In this document: in pieces, positions 55,045 to 64,000 of the stretch
How the letters are laid out: every line of letters begins with the position of its first letter
Numbering within the stretch: position 1 is the first letter of the stretch
Source: Bifidobacterium longum subsp. infantis ATCC 15697 = JCM 1222 = DSM 20088
GTDB lineage: Bacteria; Actinomycetota; Actinomycetes; Actinomycetales; Bifidobacteriaceae
Assembly: GCF_000269965.1 (NCBI RefSeq)
Contig: NC_017219.1
Coordinates: 2,728,001-2,792,000, forward strand
DNA: 64,000 bases
Reading direction: 5' to 3'
The notes under the pieces: model-generated
Told to the model about the DNA's origin: nothing
The model's database searches: none
Seen by the model: only the letters and a program-made list of their open reading frames with translations
Translations under genes and position numbers: made by a program

Positions 55045-55235
55045 AATCCACGCACGCCCCACATACGGCACCGCCCATGGAGGCGGAATGGCCCGAAGCG
55101 CCGCTCTGATAGGCGACTATAGGAAACGGCGATAACCACAGGGCGTTGCGTCAACGATGCGACGGATAGATTGATTCCAACATGAAACGGATCGTCCCGC
55201 ACGGACACATCCTGATTTTCAGAGAAGGGAACATC

Positions 55236-56693
55236 ATGTCCGACATCGCATACGACTGGCTCACTTTGGGTGCGGCCGCCGTCCTATTCGCCATCCTGTC
55301 ATTCCTCAAACGCAAGAAGAACGCGGGATTCACCACACGGGTGCTGCTGGCAACGGCATTCGGCGTCGTTCTCGGCATCGCATGCAAAGGCCATACCGGG
55401 TACGTCGGCGCGGTGGGTTCCATCTGGTCCAGCGTGATCACCGCGCTGGTGGTGCCGCTGCTCGTGTTCAGCATCATCTCCAGCATCACCAACCTCGGAG
55501 AATCCATCCGATTGAAGAACATCGGCGTGAAGACCGTGTTCTTCCTGCTGCTCAACACCACCACCGCCTCACTGCTCACGCTGCTTCTGGCGCAAGCGTT
55601 CCAGTTGGGGCGCGGCTTCCACTACACCTTGTCCGGCGACTACACGCCACACGACGTTCCCGCGGTCCTCGACACCATCGTGAACCTGTTCCCGCGAAAC
55701 CTCGCGGACAACTGGGTCAACAACCAGGTGGTGCCCATCGTGCTGTTCGCCATCCTGACCGCACTCGCCTACAACGCCGCCGCCTCCACGGACAAAGGCC
55801 GTTCCGCGGTCGCGCCGTTCAAGACCTTCATCGACGCGGGCAACGTGGTCTTCTCCAAAGCAACCCAAATCGTGGTCGGATACACCCCGTATGCGGTGCT
55901 CGCCCTCATCGCCGAAGCGGTGAGCGGCAGTGATGCGGCCACCCTGCTGCCGCTGGTGCTCGCCTTGGCCGTCGCCTACATCGCAATCGCCCTGCAGCTG
56001 TTCCTGGTGCAGCCGCTTGTGCTCGCGACCGTGACGAGACTGAACCCGATCCGATTCTTCAAGGCGTTCTTCCCCGCCGGAGTGGTCGCGTTCACGTCGG
56101 AGAGCAGCATCGGCACGATTCCCGTCACCGTTCGCCAGCTACGCAGCGCCGGCGTTCCGGGCGACATCGCCTCGTTCGTGGCCGGACTGGGCGCCAATCT
56201 CGGCATGCCCGGATGCGCCGGCGTGTGGCCGATGCTGCTGGCGGTGTTCGCCGTCCACGCTCAGGGACTGAACTACTCTCCCGCACAGTATCTGTTCCTC
56301 GTGGTGCTCACGCTCCTGGTCTCGATCGGAACCGTGGGCGTGCCCGGCACCGCCACCATCACCGCGACCTCGTTGTTCGCCGCCGCCGGCCTGCCGATTC
56401 CATTCATCGCCATCAGCCAGCCGATCAGCCAGATCGTGGATATGGGCCGCACCGCATTGAACGTCGCCGGCGCCGCCAACACCGCGGTGATCGTCGCGCA
56501 GACCGAACATCAACTGGATGCCGACCTGTATTACGGGCGTAAGGAGTATTCCGACGAACTCGACGTCGACGGGTCCGACGCCGGTCCGGCCCCCACGCCG
56601 ACGACGGCACCGGCAGTGCCCCCGCGCCTGCCGAATGCGGTGCTTCTCGCCAGCGGAGGCGACGCCTGCTGCGGCATCAGACCCGGCAAGTGA
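55236..56693 (+). CDS. Dicarboxylate/amino-acid:cation symporter (DAACS, TcyP/GltP type)
   Basis: A protein of 485 residues with about eight membrane helices and two re-entrant loops. FTSESSIGTIPVTVRQLRSA (about 286-305) is the serine-rich loop and GVPGTATITATSLFAAAGLP (about 368-387) contains the second loop; VDMGRTALNVAGAANTAVIV follows. The family imports glutamate, aspartate, C4-dicarboxylates or cystine with cations; TcyP-like cystine uptake is my best guess from loop sequences. ATG at 55236 follows AGAAGGG. The last 50 residues form a loose tail with DACCGIR. Confidence 0.88.
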   Translation: MSDIAYDWLTLGAAAVLFAILSFLKRKKNAGFTTRVLLATAFGVVLGIACKGHTGYVGAVGSIWSSVITALVVPLLVFSIISSITNLGESIRLKNIGVKTVFFLLLNTTTASLLTLLLAQAFQLGRGFHYTLSGDYTPHDVPAVLDTIVNLFPRNLADNWVNNQVVPIVLFAILTALAYNAAASTDKGRSAVAPFKTFIDAGNVVFSKATQIVVGYTPYAVLALIAEAVSGSDAATLLPLVLALAVAYIAIALQLFLVQPLVLATVTRLNPIRFFKAFFPAGVVAFTSESSIGTIPVTVRQLRSAGVPGDIASFVAGLGANLGMPGCAGVWPMLLAVFAVHAQGLNYSPAQYLFLVVLTLLVSIGTVGVPGTATITATSLFAAAGLPIPFIAISQPISQIVDMGRTALNVAGAANTAVIVAQTEHQLDADLYYGRKEYSDELDVDGSDAGPAPTPTTAPAVPPRLPNAVLLASGGDACCGIRPGK

Positions 56694-56713
56694 TTAGTAT
56701 TCAAGATTTGTCG

Positions 56714-56760
56714 TGCCTCCTGTTCTGTGCCCTGCATGAACAGGCACAGAACAGGAGGCA
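56714..56760. terminator. 18-bp stem terminator between symporter and endoglycosidase
   Basis: TGCCTCCTGTTCTGTGCC (56714-56731) is perfectly complementary to 56743-56760, with an 11-nt loop. It follows the symporter stop by 20 bp; TTTTTCAT follows on the plus strand. Convergent genes flank it. Confidence 0.85.
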
Positions 56761-56893
56761 TGGTTTTTCATATTCACGGCATTGGCCGTACTTCCGTCCA
56801 TTCGTGTACAAGATTTCGATGATGAACGACGATATGTCAACATCACAAGAACATCGCGGGGACGTCAGGATGAGCGAGACATCCCCGCGAAAA

Positions 56894-58531
56894 TCAGGAG
56901 AGCTTACGTGATAGAGACAGAGCCACCCCTGCGATGGCAAGAGTCACGCCTACGGCAACGATAATATCCGTCGAGATGCCGGTCGCACTCAGTTGCTTCG
57001 GTTGGCCTTGCACTTTGTGATTGGTAACCTTGTCACGGTTGCCATTCTGATCGGTGGAATCTGGCGTCGGAACCGGCACGGTGGCATCAAGCGCCGCCTT
57101 CAATGCCTGCGACCACGCTGATACTTGGTCCGCTGTGTAGATCTTGCCGGTCAAACCATCGATGGCGGCATCACGTGCCATACGGAGTGCAGTTTTTGCA
57201 TCCGATTCCGCCGTATCGGCACCAATGATCTCACTGGATTTATCAATCTGCTGTTGCAACACGGAGATGTCAATCCCTAATAATCCAGCTTCCAATGTCG
57301 GATCATATGTGTTGGAGAAACCTTCTCCGTAGTCACCACCAAGGACTGCTTTATTTGTCTCGTATAGGTTAGCGGCCTTCCCCACCATATCCCGCGCCTT
57401 ATCCGCGGATGCGGCGTTGTCGTCAATCACCTGACGCAACGACATGCGATCAAGGTAATGGTTCGCTGCAGTCTTTGCCGTATCCAACGCCATGCCCTCG
57501 CTCTCCGCAATGGCGGTCTTGGTCCACAGCAAGTTGGACGGTACAATCCGACGCAGGTCTTCATCATAGTTGCGACCGTCTCGGTCGAGCGCGTAAACGA
57601 ACATGCCGCCAAGATTATGCTCACGCACATATGACGCCACTTGATAGAAATGGCTTTCTTCATACGGCTCGGTGGCATCATACCAGCGATTGTTCATGTC
57701 CCCTTCTTCGGGGAACGTCAGGCCCGGCACAAACTCGTTGCCGATATAAGGCTGATAATCGGCGGCGGCCCTAGCGGTGCGATCGGAGGAAGAACCGTAC
57801 TGCTGGTATGCCACGTAGTCAAAGCATTCCGCCACATTCTTGAACGGATTGAGATAAGATCCATTCGTGTCATAAAGGAACATCGTGGTATCCGGCTTGG
57901 CGGATTTGGGACCGATGTGTTTGGACAGTGCACGAATCACATTGTCGGAGATCTTCACATCGGCATCATTCGGGTGCGCCTCCATGTCGATATCCAGACC
58001 ATCCAAGCCAACGGAGATCATGTATTTATCGATTACTTGCTTAGCATAGGCATCATAATCAGCTTCGGTCGCCTCGCTCTCGGTTTTGTTCTGCTCTTTC
58101 ATGAAAGTACGAAAACCATTGACCGCCACGCCGGTGTAATCAATGCCCCGAACCAGCTTGATGCCACGCGAATGCAAGTACGGTGCATAATCAGATTTGA
58201 GCTTATCGTAGAACGGTTGCGCCTGTTCTTCCTGTCCCGATGGAACATAGCTGAATATATTGACCACGTCGACGCCGTACGGAATATCGTACATCGAAAT
58301 CCAGTTATCGTCTGGAAGGTCGGTGTTGACACCCTTCATCGTGACATCACGCCACGCGCGGTAGTACACCATGAAATGGCGACCGGTCGATTGTATGGTT
58401 TCCTGTGTCGGAGAAACGGCGTCCGCATTCGCTACCGGTGCAAACGCGCATGTTGCGGCCATCGCTGCCGCTACGATGCCTGCGGTCATAGACGCCACAT
58501 AACGCGGCATCATCTGTTTGATGAAAGTCAT
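56894..58531 (-). CDS. Cell-surface endo-beta-N-acetylglucosaminidase, GH18 (EndoBI type)
   Basis: A protein of 545 residues. A signal peptide with AAAMAATCAFAPVANA (cleavage near residue 36) precedes a GH18 barrel: FMVYYRAWRDVTMKG at about 52-66 and the catalytic DGLDIDME near residues 177-184. A helical region (about 340-490) and a C-terminal LSATG plus hydrophobic helix and RKLS end the protein, a sortase-like or membrane anchor. This matches the bifidobacterial EndoBI enzymes that cut between the two core GlcNAc residues of N-glycans, releasing glycans from milk glycoproteins. Base composition is more AT-rich than its neighbours. ATG at 58531 follows AAGGAAAGC. Confidence 0.9.
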   Translation of the reverse strand: MTFIKQMMPRYVASMTAGIVAAAMAATCAFAPVANADAVSPTQETIQSTGRHFMVYYRAWRDVTMKGVNTDLPDDNWISMYDIPYGVDVVNIFSYVPSGQEEQAQPFYDKLKSDYAPYLHSRGIKLVRGIDYTGVAVNGFRTFMKEQNKTESEATEADYDAYAKQVIDKYMISVGLDGLDIDMEAHPNDADVKISDNVIRALSKHIGPKSAKPDTTMFLYDTNGSYLNPFKNVAECFDYVAYQQYGSSSDRTARAAADYQPYIGNEFVPGLTFPEEGDMNNRWYDATEPYEESHFYQVASYVREHNLGGMFVYALDRDGRNYDEDLRRIVPSNLLWTKTAIAESEGMALDTAKTAANHYLDRMSLRQVIDDNAASADKARDMVGKAANLYETNKAVLGGDYGEGFSNTYDPTLEAGLLGIDISVLQQQIDKSSEIIGADTAESDAKTALRMARDAAIDGLTGKIYTADQVSAWSQALKAALDATVPVPTPDSTDQNGNRDKVTNHKVQGQPKQLSATGISTDIIVAVGVTLAIAGVALSLSRKLS

Positions 58532-58650
58532 AGTTCCGCTTTCCTTACTGTTATGGTTTTAATCTTCCTCATCAATCGAGGAAAAGGCGACGCCCCGATG
58601 GCAGATCGGACCATCTTTGGCACCATTGCCGGTCGGAACTAAATCGCTTT

Positions 58651-58656
58651 AGTATA
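58651..58656 (-). promoter_or_regulatory. Candidate -10 box for the endoglycosidase gene
   Basis: The minus strand has TATACT here, 119 bp before the ATG; no good -35 is seen. The gap 58532-58818 has no gene and is AT-rich. Confidence 0.35.
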
Positions 58657-58818
58657 AGGATAGGCGCTGATCAAGACACTCTGAAACATCGGCATGTACA
58701 TCTCCACGAATCCAAGCACAAGACCGCCAGAATACCCTACGAACGACCTCCCGAACAAGAACGGCATTGTCTATTTCAGTAAATCCAGCGAACCGCTACG
58801 CTATATTTAGCCAACCAA

Positions 58819-58858
58819 AACAACGGTGGGCCGGACTCACGCCCGACCCACCGTTGTT
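58819..58858 (-). terminator. Terminator of the P-type ATPase gene
   Basis: AACAACGGTGGG pairs with CCCACCGTTGTT (12 bp) around a 16-nt loop, followed on the minus strand by TTTTGG, 31 bp after the ATPase stop. Confidence 0.85.
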
Positions 58859-58889
58859 TGATTGCCCGACAATCAGGCCAATACGATGA

Positions 58890-61877
58890 TCACCGCCTTG
58901 CCATCGCGCGTAGCACAATCTTGCGCAGCTCGGAGGCAATCAGCACGAACGCGGCCAGGCAGATGCACTCCACCCACGCCATCGGGCTCAGCGCCATGGT
59001 GCCGAACGGACCATTGAGGAACGGCACGTAAATCACCACGAGCTGCAGCGCCACGGACAAACCAATCGCACCCCATAGCCACTTGTTGGAGAACAATCCC
59101 ACGAACGCGGACTGCAGATGCGAACGGGAGGCGAGCGCGTTGAACAGCTGGGCGAACACCAGAATCGTGAAGCCCATCGTACGGGCCTCGGTCATCTGCG
59201 CCTCATGGCCGATGGCCTCCACCGAACGATCGGTGAACAATCCGCCGGACAGATGCATGTCCATACCAATCAGCGTAACCACCGCCATAATGATGCCGAC
59301 GAAGATGATGTCGCCCCACATCGAAGCATCGATCACACGATCCGTCATCTTGCGGGGCTTGCGGCCCATCACATCGTCGGTCTGAGGATCGACGCCCATG
59401 GCCAACGCCGGAGCGGCATCGGTCAGCAGGTTGATCCACAACAGCTGGGTGGCGAGCAACGGCACCGTGACACCCACGGTCTCCGGCTGGCGGATGCCGA
59501 GGAAGCCGGCAAACACCACGCCAAGAAACACGGTGAACACCTCGCCCACATTGGAGCTCAGCAGGTAGCGCAAGAACTTGCGGATGTTGTCGAAGATCAC
59601 GCGACCCTCGCGTACGGCGGCCACGATCGTGGAGAAGTTGTCGTCCGCCAGAATCATCTTGGCACTCTGCTTGGTCACCTCGGTGCCGGTGATGCCCATG
59701 GCCACGCCGATATCCGCGGACTTGACAGCCGGAGCGTCGTTCACGCCGTCACCGGTCATGGCCACGATATTGCCTTGCCGCTGCAAGGATTCGACGATCC
59801 TGAGCTTATGCTCGGGCGCCACACGCGCATACACGGACACTTCGGACGTGGCCTTGTCGAACGCGGCCTCATCGGGTAGCTGGTCAAGCTGGTCGCCGGT
59901 CAGGGCCTGACCGTCCTTGGCGATGATGCCAAGGTCGGAGGCGATGCGGGCGGCGGTCAGCGGGTGGTCGCCGGTGATCATCACCGTGCGGATGCCGGCA
60001 CGATGGGCCTCGGTCACGGAGTCGCGCACCTCAGTACGCGGCGGATCGATAATGCCGACCATGCCATTCCAGATGAGATCGGTTTCGATGGCTTCGGCCT
60101 GATCGGCGATGTCGGACACCTGGCCTGCAGCGTTGACGCTTACACCGGGCACATCAGCCAAAGAACTGGTTTCCAGCGGACGGCACGCCTCACCAAGCGT
60201 ACGGTACGCCTCGGAGGAGAGACGTTCGACGGTGGCGAGAATCGACTGGCGATCGCCTTCGGTGAGTTTGCGGACCTGTCCGCCCACGCGGATACGCGAG
60301 CAGTAGCTCAACAGCACGTCCGGCGCACCCTTGGCGAACACGGTGAGATTGTCGGCATCGGCGCTGTCCTTGGCGATGATGGACATGCGCTTGCGCTCCG
60401 AAGTGAACGGGATCTCGCCCACGCGCGTGTATCGCGTGATCTTGCGATCGGCCTTGACTTTGCGGGCGGCCACGATAAGCGAGACTTCGGTGGGGTCGCC
60501 CACAATCTCCCAGCGGCCGTTCTCCTCGCGTAGTTCGCCGTCGTTCGCGAGCGTGCCGGCCACAAGCGTGGCGACGACCTCATCGGCCATGATCCGGGCC
60601 TGCTCGGACTCGGGATCGACGCCGCCGGCCAGTACCATACGCCCTTCGGGCGCGTAACCGGTGCCAGTGATCTGCACTTCGCCGGACGGGGTGACCACAC
60701 GTTCCACGGTCATCTCGTTGCGGGTCAGCGTGCCGGTCTTATCCGAGCAGATCACGGAAGCGGAGCCCAGGGTTTCCACCGAATGCAGCTTCTTGACGAT
60801 CGCGTTGTGGGCCGCCATGCGCTGCACGCCAAGCGCCAGCACCACGGTCAGAATGGCGGCCAAACCTTCCGGCACGGCGGCCACGGCAAGCGAAACGGCC
60901 AGCAGCAAGGAATCAATCACGTCATGGACGTCGTTGAAGCCTTCCAGCACGGCGAGCGCCACCAGCACCACGACGGCGATGACGCACACCGCAATGCCGA
61001 GGATCTTGGAGACGTAATCCATCTCCTTCTGCAACGGGGTTTTCTCGTCCTCTGTGGCGGAGAGCATGTCGGCGATCTTGCCGACCTGCGTATTCATACC
61101 GGTGCCGGTCACGATTGCGCGGCCGGTGCCTTGCGTCACGGAAGTGCCGTTGAAGATCATGTTGGCGCGGTCGCCCAGCGCCTTGGCCTCGGTGAGTGTG
61201 TCCGGCTTCTTGCCAACCGGCACGGATTCGCCGGTCAGTGAAGCCTCGGCGATGCGCAGGCTGGCCGCGTTGACCAGTCGGCCATCAGCGGAGACCGAAT
61301 CGCCTTCCGCAAGGACGATGATGTCGCCGGGAACCACGTCGGCGGTGTTGATGCGCATGACCTTGCCATCGCGCAGCACCGAGGTCTGCGGGGCCGTCAT
61401 TTGTGCGAGCGCTTCGACGGCCGCCTCGGCCTTGGCTTCTTGCATGTAGCCGAGCACAGCATTGACAATCAGGATCAAGATGATCACGATGGCGTCGAAC
61501 GGAAGCGCCTCGCCGCCTTCCGCGCCGGGCTGCGCATTGGCTTTTTCGATGAACCAAGCGATCACCGAGATAATAGTGGCCGCGATCAGCAGGTAGACCA
61601 GCGGATCTTGGAATTGGGCCAGGAATTTCTTCCATTTCGGTACGGGCGGGGCGCTGGCGAGCTCGTTCGGGCCGAATTTGGCCAGTCGGCGCTTGGCTTC
61701 TTCCTCGCTCAGGCCGTGGGATGGGTCGACGTTCAGGGCTTTGGCCACGTCGTCGGCGCTGGTCAGACTTGGATCCGTATCCCCCAATAGCGCTTCCTGT
61801 GCGCGCACTTCTTCCGATTCCACGACCCCGTTCGTTGCGGTCGCGGACTTTGCGGATTGATCATTACGATCATCCAT
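58890..61877 (-). CDS. Cation-transporting P-type ATPase (Ca2+/P2A type)
   Basis: A protein of 995 residues. It has an N-terminal cation-ATPase domain (GLSEEEAKRRLAKFGPNELA), four helices, the actuator domain with LTGES (about residue 215), the phosphorylation site ICSDKTGTLT (about 378), the P-domain MTGDGVNDAPAVKSADIGVA (about 705-724) and a six-helix C-terminal block. PEGLAAILTVVLALGV in helix 4 is the SERCA/PMR1-type ion-binding motif, so Ca2+ or Mn2+ export is likely. ATG at 61877 follows AAGGAGAAC. It stands alone. Confidence 0.94.
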   Translation of the reverse strand: MDDRNDQSAKSATATNGVVESEEVRAQEALLGDTDPSLTSADDVAKALNVDPSHGLSEEEAKRRLAKFGPNELASAPPVPKWKKFLAQFQDPLVYLLIAATIISVIAWFIEKANAQPGAEGGEALPFDAIVIILILIVNAVLGYMQEAKAEAAVEALAQMTAPQTSVLRDGKVMRINTADVVPGDIIVLAEGDSVSADGRLVNAASLRIAEASLTGESVPVGKKPDTLTEAKALGDRANMIFNGTSVTQGTGRAIVTGTGMNTQVGKIADMLSATEDEKTPLQKEMDYVSKILGIAVCVIAVVVLVALAVLEGFNDVHDVIDSLLLAVSLAVAAVPEGLAAILTVVLALGVQRMAAHNAIVKKLHSVETLGSASVICSDKTGTLTRNEMTVERVVTPSGEVQITGTGYAPEGRMVLAGGVDPESEQARIMADEVVATLVAGTLANDGELREENGRWEIVGDPTEVSLIVAARKVKADRKITRYTRVGEIPFTSERKRMSIIAKDSADADNLTVFAKGAPDVLLSYCSRIRVGGQVRKLTEGDRQSILATVERLSSEAYRTLGEACRPLETSSLADVPGVSVNAAGQVSDIADQAEAIETDLIWNGMVGIIDPPRTEVRDSVTEAHRAGIRTVMITGDHPLTAARIASDLGIIAKDGQALTGDQLDQLPDEAAFDKATSEVSVYARVAPEHKLRIVESLQRQGNIVAMTGDGVNDAPAVKSADIGVAMGITGTEVTKQSAKMILADDNFSTIVAAVREGRVIFDNIRKFLRYLLSSNVGEVFTVFLGVVFAGFLGIRQPETVGVTVPLLATQLLWINLLTDAAPALAMGVDPQTDDVMGRKPRKMTDRVIDASMWGDIIFVGIIMAVVTLIGMDMHLSGGLFTDRSVEAIGHEAQMTEARTMGFTILVFAQLFNALASRSHLQSAFVGLFSNKWLWGAIGLSVALQLVVIYVPFLNGPFGTMALSPMAWVECICLAAFVLIASELRKIVLRAMARR

Positions 61878-62037
61878 GGTGTTCTCCTTGGTATCGCCGC
61901 GGAGTAGTCAGCCTCGCGCCGGCACCGGGTTGTCTCTCCCGGGCGGCGCAGGACTGCGCGGTTATGGGCATCGACGCAATTGCAGCCGATGCGTACGATG
62001 CCATTATTCCATAACCCGGCGGCACACTGGTCAAGCC

Positions 62038-62253
62038 ATGACGGGCGAGCTGGGCGCGGACATCGTCGAGCGGTACAACGACTCGCCCATCGCTGCGGCC
62101 GCGCTGCCCGCCCTGACCTCGGTGCGCCCGCCGTACGCGCGTATCGTCACCGAGGTCTTGCGTCTCATCGAAATCGGGCCCGGGAATCCCACGCACATCT
62201 CGTTGCCACCGGAACTCGTCGTGCGCGCCTCGAGCTCGAATCGGCTTATCTGA
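62038..62253 (+). pseudogene. C-terminal relic of a LacI-family regulator
   Basis: The plus-strand frame reads ADIVERYNDSPIAAAALPAL, TSVRPPYARIVTEVLRLIE and ISLPPELVVRASS, ending in TGA at 62251-62253. This order (VVGYNDSPIAA / LTSVRPP / LPPELVVRASS) is the last 65 residues of LacI-type proteins. The DNA-binding domain and most of the sugar domain are missing, and the upstream sequence has no related frame. Its stop overlaps the 3' end of the EIIA gene. The ATG at 62038 is accidental. The short gap 61878-62037 shows no further gene. Confidence 0.7.
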
Positions 62254-62758
62254 CGGCGAGGGTGCCCACTTGCGCGCCGACGGCCACCGTACCGGAACCG
62301 GTAAGATCCAAAGCGGCGATGGTGGCCGGGTTGGTGAACACCACGATGACGTCGGTGGCTTTGCCCGCGGCCTTGACCGCATCGAGATCGACCTTCTCGA
62401 TGGGATCGCCGGCTGAGACCGTCTGCCCGGCACTCACCAGCATCGTGAAAGGCGCGCCCTTGAGTTGCACGGTATCGACGCCGATATGCACCAACACCTC
62501 GACACCGCCCGGAGTGGTGATGCCCACGGCGTGTTTGGCGTCGGCCACGGTGGTCACCGTTCCGGAAACAGGGGCGACGACCAGCCCGGAGGACGGCACC
62601 ACGCCGAACCCATCGCCCAGAATCTTGGCGGCGAACGTGTCGTCGGGCACTTTCTCGATGGACTCCCAGACACCATCGCATGGGGCGAGAACCGACATCG
62701 CTGCGGGGGCGGGCGCCACCTCATCGCTGTTGTGGAACAAACCGGAGAACAATCCCAT
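62246..62758 (-). CDS. PTS EIIA component, glucose family (Crr-like)
   Basis: A protein of 170 residues. The phosphorylated His is H91 in EVLVHIGVDT and the second active-site His is H76 in DAKHAVGI. PFTMLVSAGQTVSAGDPIEK completes the EIIA-Glc fold. It passes phosphate from HPr to the EIIB domain of the enzyme encoded next door. ATG at 62758 follows AAGGAG. The gene ends inside the LacI relic on the other strand. Confidence 0.93.
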   Translation of the reverse strand: MGLFSGLFHNSDEVAPAPAAMSVLAPCDGVWESIEKVPDDTFAAKILGDGFGVVPSSGLVVAPVSGTVTTVADAKHAVGITTPGGVEVLVHIGVDTVQLKGAPFTMLVSAGQTVSAGDPIEKVDLDAVKAAGKATDVIVVFTNPATIAALDLTGSGTVAVGAQVGTLAVR

Positions 62759-62866
62759 AATGACTCCTTGAAAACCAATGATGGACGATAACGGACGACT
62801 GCGTGACGCCGATCATGTCGACGTCACGCAGCCCAGTCATCATGCCATGCGCCAGACTGCCAAGCG

Positions 62867-64000
62867 CTAGGCTTTATGCAGCTCTTCCATGGCATCGGCC
62901 ACAGCCTGCACCTGCGTGCCGACCACAACCTGGACATTCCTGTCGTCGATGACCTTCACGCCGGGCACCAGCTTGCGGATGGCGTCCACATCCACCTTGG
63001 CGGTGTCCTTGACGCCCAGACGCAGACGGGTCACGCAGTTCTCAATGTCGACGATATTGGCCTTGCCACCAAGCAGCGCGTAGAGCTTCGCGGCCAGCGC
63101 GGCGTACTTGTCGCGGGAGACCGCGGCGGCCGGGGCGGCGCCGGTGTCGAGAATGCCCGCCACGGCGGCGGCGCCCTCATCGTCAACGCCATCGCCACGG
63201 CCCGGGGTCTTGAGGTCGAACTTCTTGATCATGAACGTGAACACGAAGTAGTAGATGACCGCAAAGACCAGGCCCTGCACGATAAGCATCCACGGCATAT
63301 GCGCCTGCGGCACACGCAGCGAGAGGAACCAATCGATGAAGCCGGCGGAGAAGTTGAAGCCGGCGATCCACTGGAAGGATGCGGCGATGAACACCGACAG
63401 GGCGGTGAGCAGCGCGTGCACCACGTACAGCGGGAAGGCGGCGAACATGAAGGAGAACTCCAGGGGCTCGGTCACACCGGTGAGGAAGGCGGCCAGACCA
63501 CCGGCGAGCATCAGGGAGCCGACGGTACGACGGTTCTCCGGCTTGGCGCAGCGGTAGATGGCAAACGCGCCCGCAGGCAAGCCGAACATCATGATCGGGA
63601 AGAAGCCGGCCTGGTACATGCCGGTGACGTACTCGCCCCACGGCTGGAATCCGCCGGTGGCCAGCACGGCCTTGGTGGTGCCGTTGAGACCGCCCACACC
63701 GTTCCAGAACTTGGTGATGTCATCAATGCCGGCAAGGTTGAACCAGAACACGTTGTTGAGGGCGTGGTGCAGACCCGTGGGGATGAGCAGACGGTTGAAG
63801 AAGGCGTAGATGCCGGCGCCGACCGCGCCCATGCCCATCAGGGACTCGCCGAAGGCGACCAGACCGTTGTAGACCAGCGGCCACACGAACAGCAGCACCA
63901 GGGAAATGACCGACATCAGCGCGGCGGTCAGGATCGGCACGCAGCGACGGCCGGAGAAGAAGGCCAGGAAGTCGGGCAACTTGGTCTTGCTGAAACGGTT
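62867..64000 (-). CDS. PTS EIICB component, GlcNAc/glucose type (N-terminus cut by window edge)
   Basis: At least 377 residues are visible; the frame is open at the right edge, so the start lies beyond 64000. The C domain shows FNRLLIPTGLHHALNNVFWF, GFFPIMMFGLPAGAFA and AFLTGVTEPLEFSFMF; the B domain (about the last 75 residues) has the phosphorylated Cys in IENCVTRLRLGV. HH-ALNN and FLTGVTEPLEF are closest to NagE/PtsG proteins that import and phosphorylate GlcNAc or glucose; the two cannot be told apart here. A 108-bp gap separates it from the EIIA gene, likely the same operon. Confidence 0.92.
   Translation of the reverse strand, partial: NRFSKTKLPDFLAFFSGRRCVPILTAALMSVISLVLLFVWPLVYNGLVAFGESLMGMGAVGAGIYAFFNRLLIPTGLHHALNNVFWFNLAGIDDITKFWNGVGGLNGTTKAVLATGGFQPWGEYVTGMYQAGFFPIMMFGLPAGAFAIYRCAKPENRRTVGSLMLAGGLAAFLTGVTEPLEFSFMFAAFPLYVVHALLTALSVFIAASFQWIAGFNFSAGFIDWFLSLRVPQAHMPWMLIVQGLVFAVIYYFVFTFMIKKFDLKTPGRGDGVDDEGAAAVAGILDTGAAPAAAVSRDKYAALAAKLYALLGGKANIVDIENCVTRLRLGVKDTAKVDVDAIRKLVPGVKVIDDRNVQVVVGTQVQAVADAMEELHKA

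Noticed and set aside
61870..62433. A minus-strand open frame of 187 codons between the P-type ATPase and EIIA genes
   Set aside because: It overlaps the real EIIA gene in another frame and the antisense of the LacI relic; composition is Arg/Pro-rich noise.

Overview
The window is chromosomal DNA of a Bifidobacterium, most likely of the Bifidobacterium longum group. The 16S genes start and end like bifidobacterial 16S, the 16S-23S spacer has no tRNA, GC content is high, and many genes (raffinose-type alpha-galactosidase and ABC cluster, GH18 endo-beta-N-acetylglucosaminidase, two YhgE/Pip proteins, MsmF/MsmG-like permeases without their own ATPase) match what is known of gut bifidobacteria. 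No database was searched; names rest on motifs and family knowledge.

Layout. 1-9000: the start of an ABC exporter behind a MarR regulator, an amino-acid permease, an ABC ATPase with a giant coiled-coil FtsX-type permease (a MacB/LolD-like pair) and a second, divergent amino-acid permease. 9000-15000: a sugar ABC operon (DUF624 protein, two permeases), a divergent LacI regulator and a convergent solute-binding lipoprotein, linked by CAAACG-type operator palindromes. 15000-22700: histidine phosphatase, DUF4235 protein, nitroreductase and two overlapping YhgE/Pip genes, then an 83-residue CxxC protein. 22966-35100: two rrn operons in direct tandem on the minus strand, 16S-23S-5S, sharing a 5631-bp repeat with no difference that I saw. 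Their promoters lie outside the repeat but keep the same -35/-10 architecture and two upstream boxes at identical spacing.

35100-48500: sirtuin, threonine deaminase, then a raffinose/melibiose-type locus: GH13 oligo-1,6-glucosidase, an ISL3-type transposase remnant, a cluster of CCGGGACA/TGTCCCGG hairpins, two ABC permeases, a binding lipoprotein, a divergent ROK regulator and a GH36 alpha-galactosidase that converges on the regulator with a 1-bp gap; then TadA. Import by the ABC system, hydrolysis by alpha-galactosidase and alpha-glucosidase and control by the ROK protein form one pathway; the ATPase must come from elsewhere.

48500-64000: NhaP antiporter, esterase, a membrane protein, a candidate small RNA carrying an anti-Shine-Dalgarno mimic, dCTP deaminase, a Gln/Pro/Ala-rich membrane protein with TQ(A/V)FQP repeats, a DAACS symporter, the cell-surface GH18 endoglycosidase, a P-type Ca2+-like ATPase, a LacI C-terminal relic and a PTS pair (EIIA and EIICB, the latter cut by the window edge).

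The most interesting signals outside protein families are the small-RNA candidate at 52510-52615, the hairpin cluster at 40339-40625, the hairpin arrays whose first stem overlaps the stop codons of two sugar permeases, the long inverted repeat at 37565-37743, and a set of apparently leaderless genes with a -10 box 6-8 nt before ATG.
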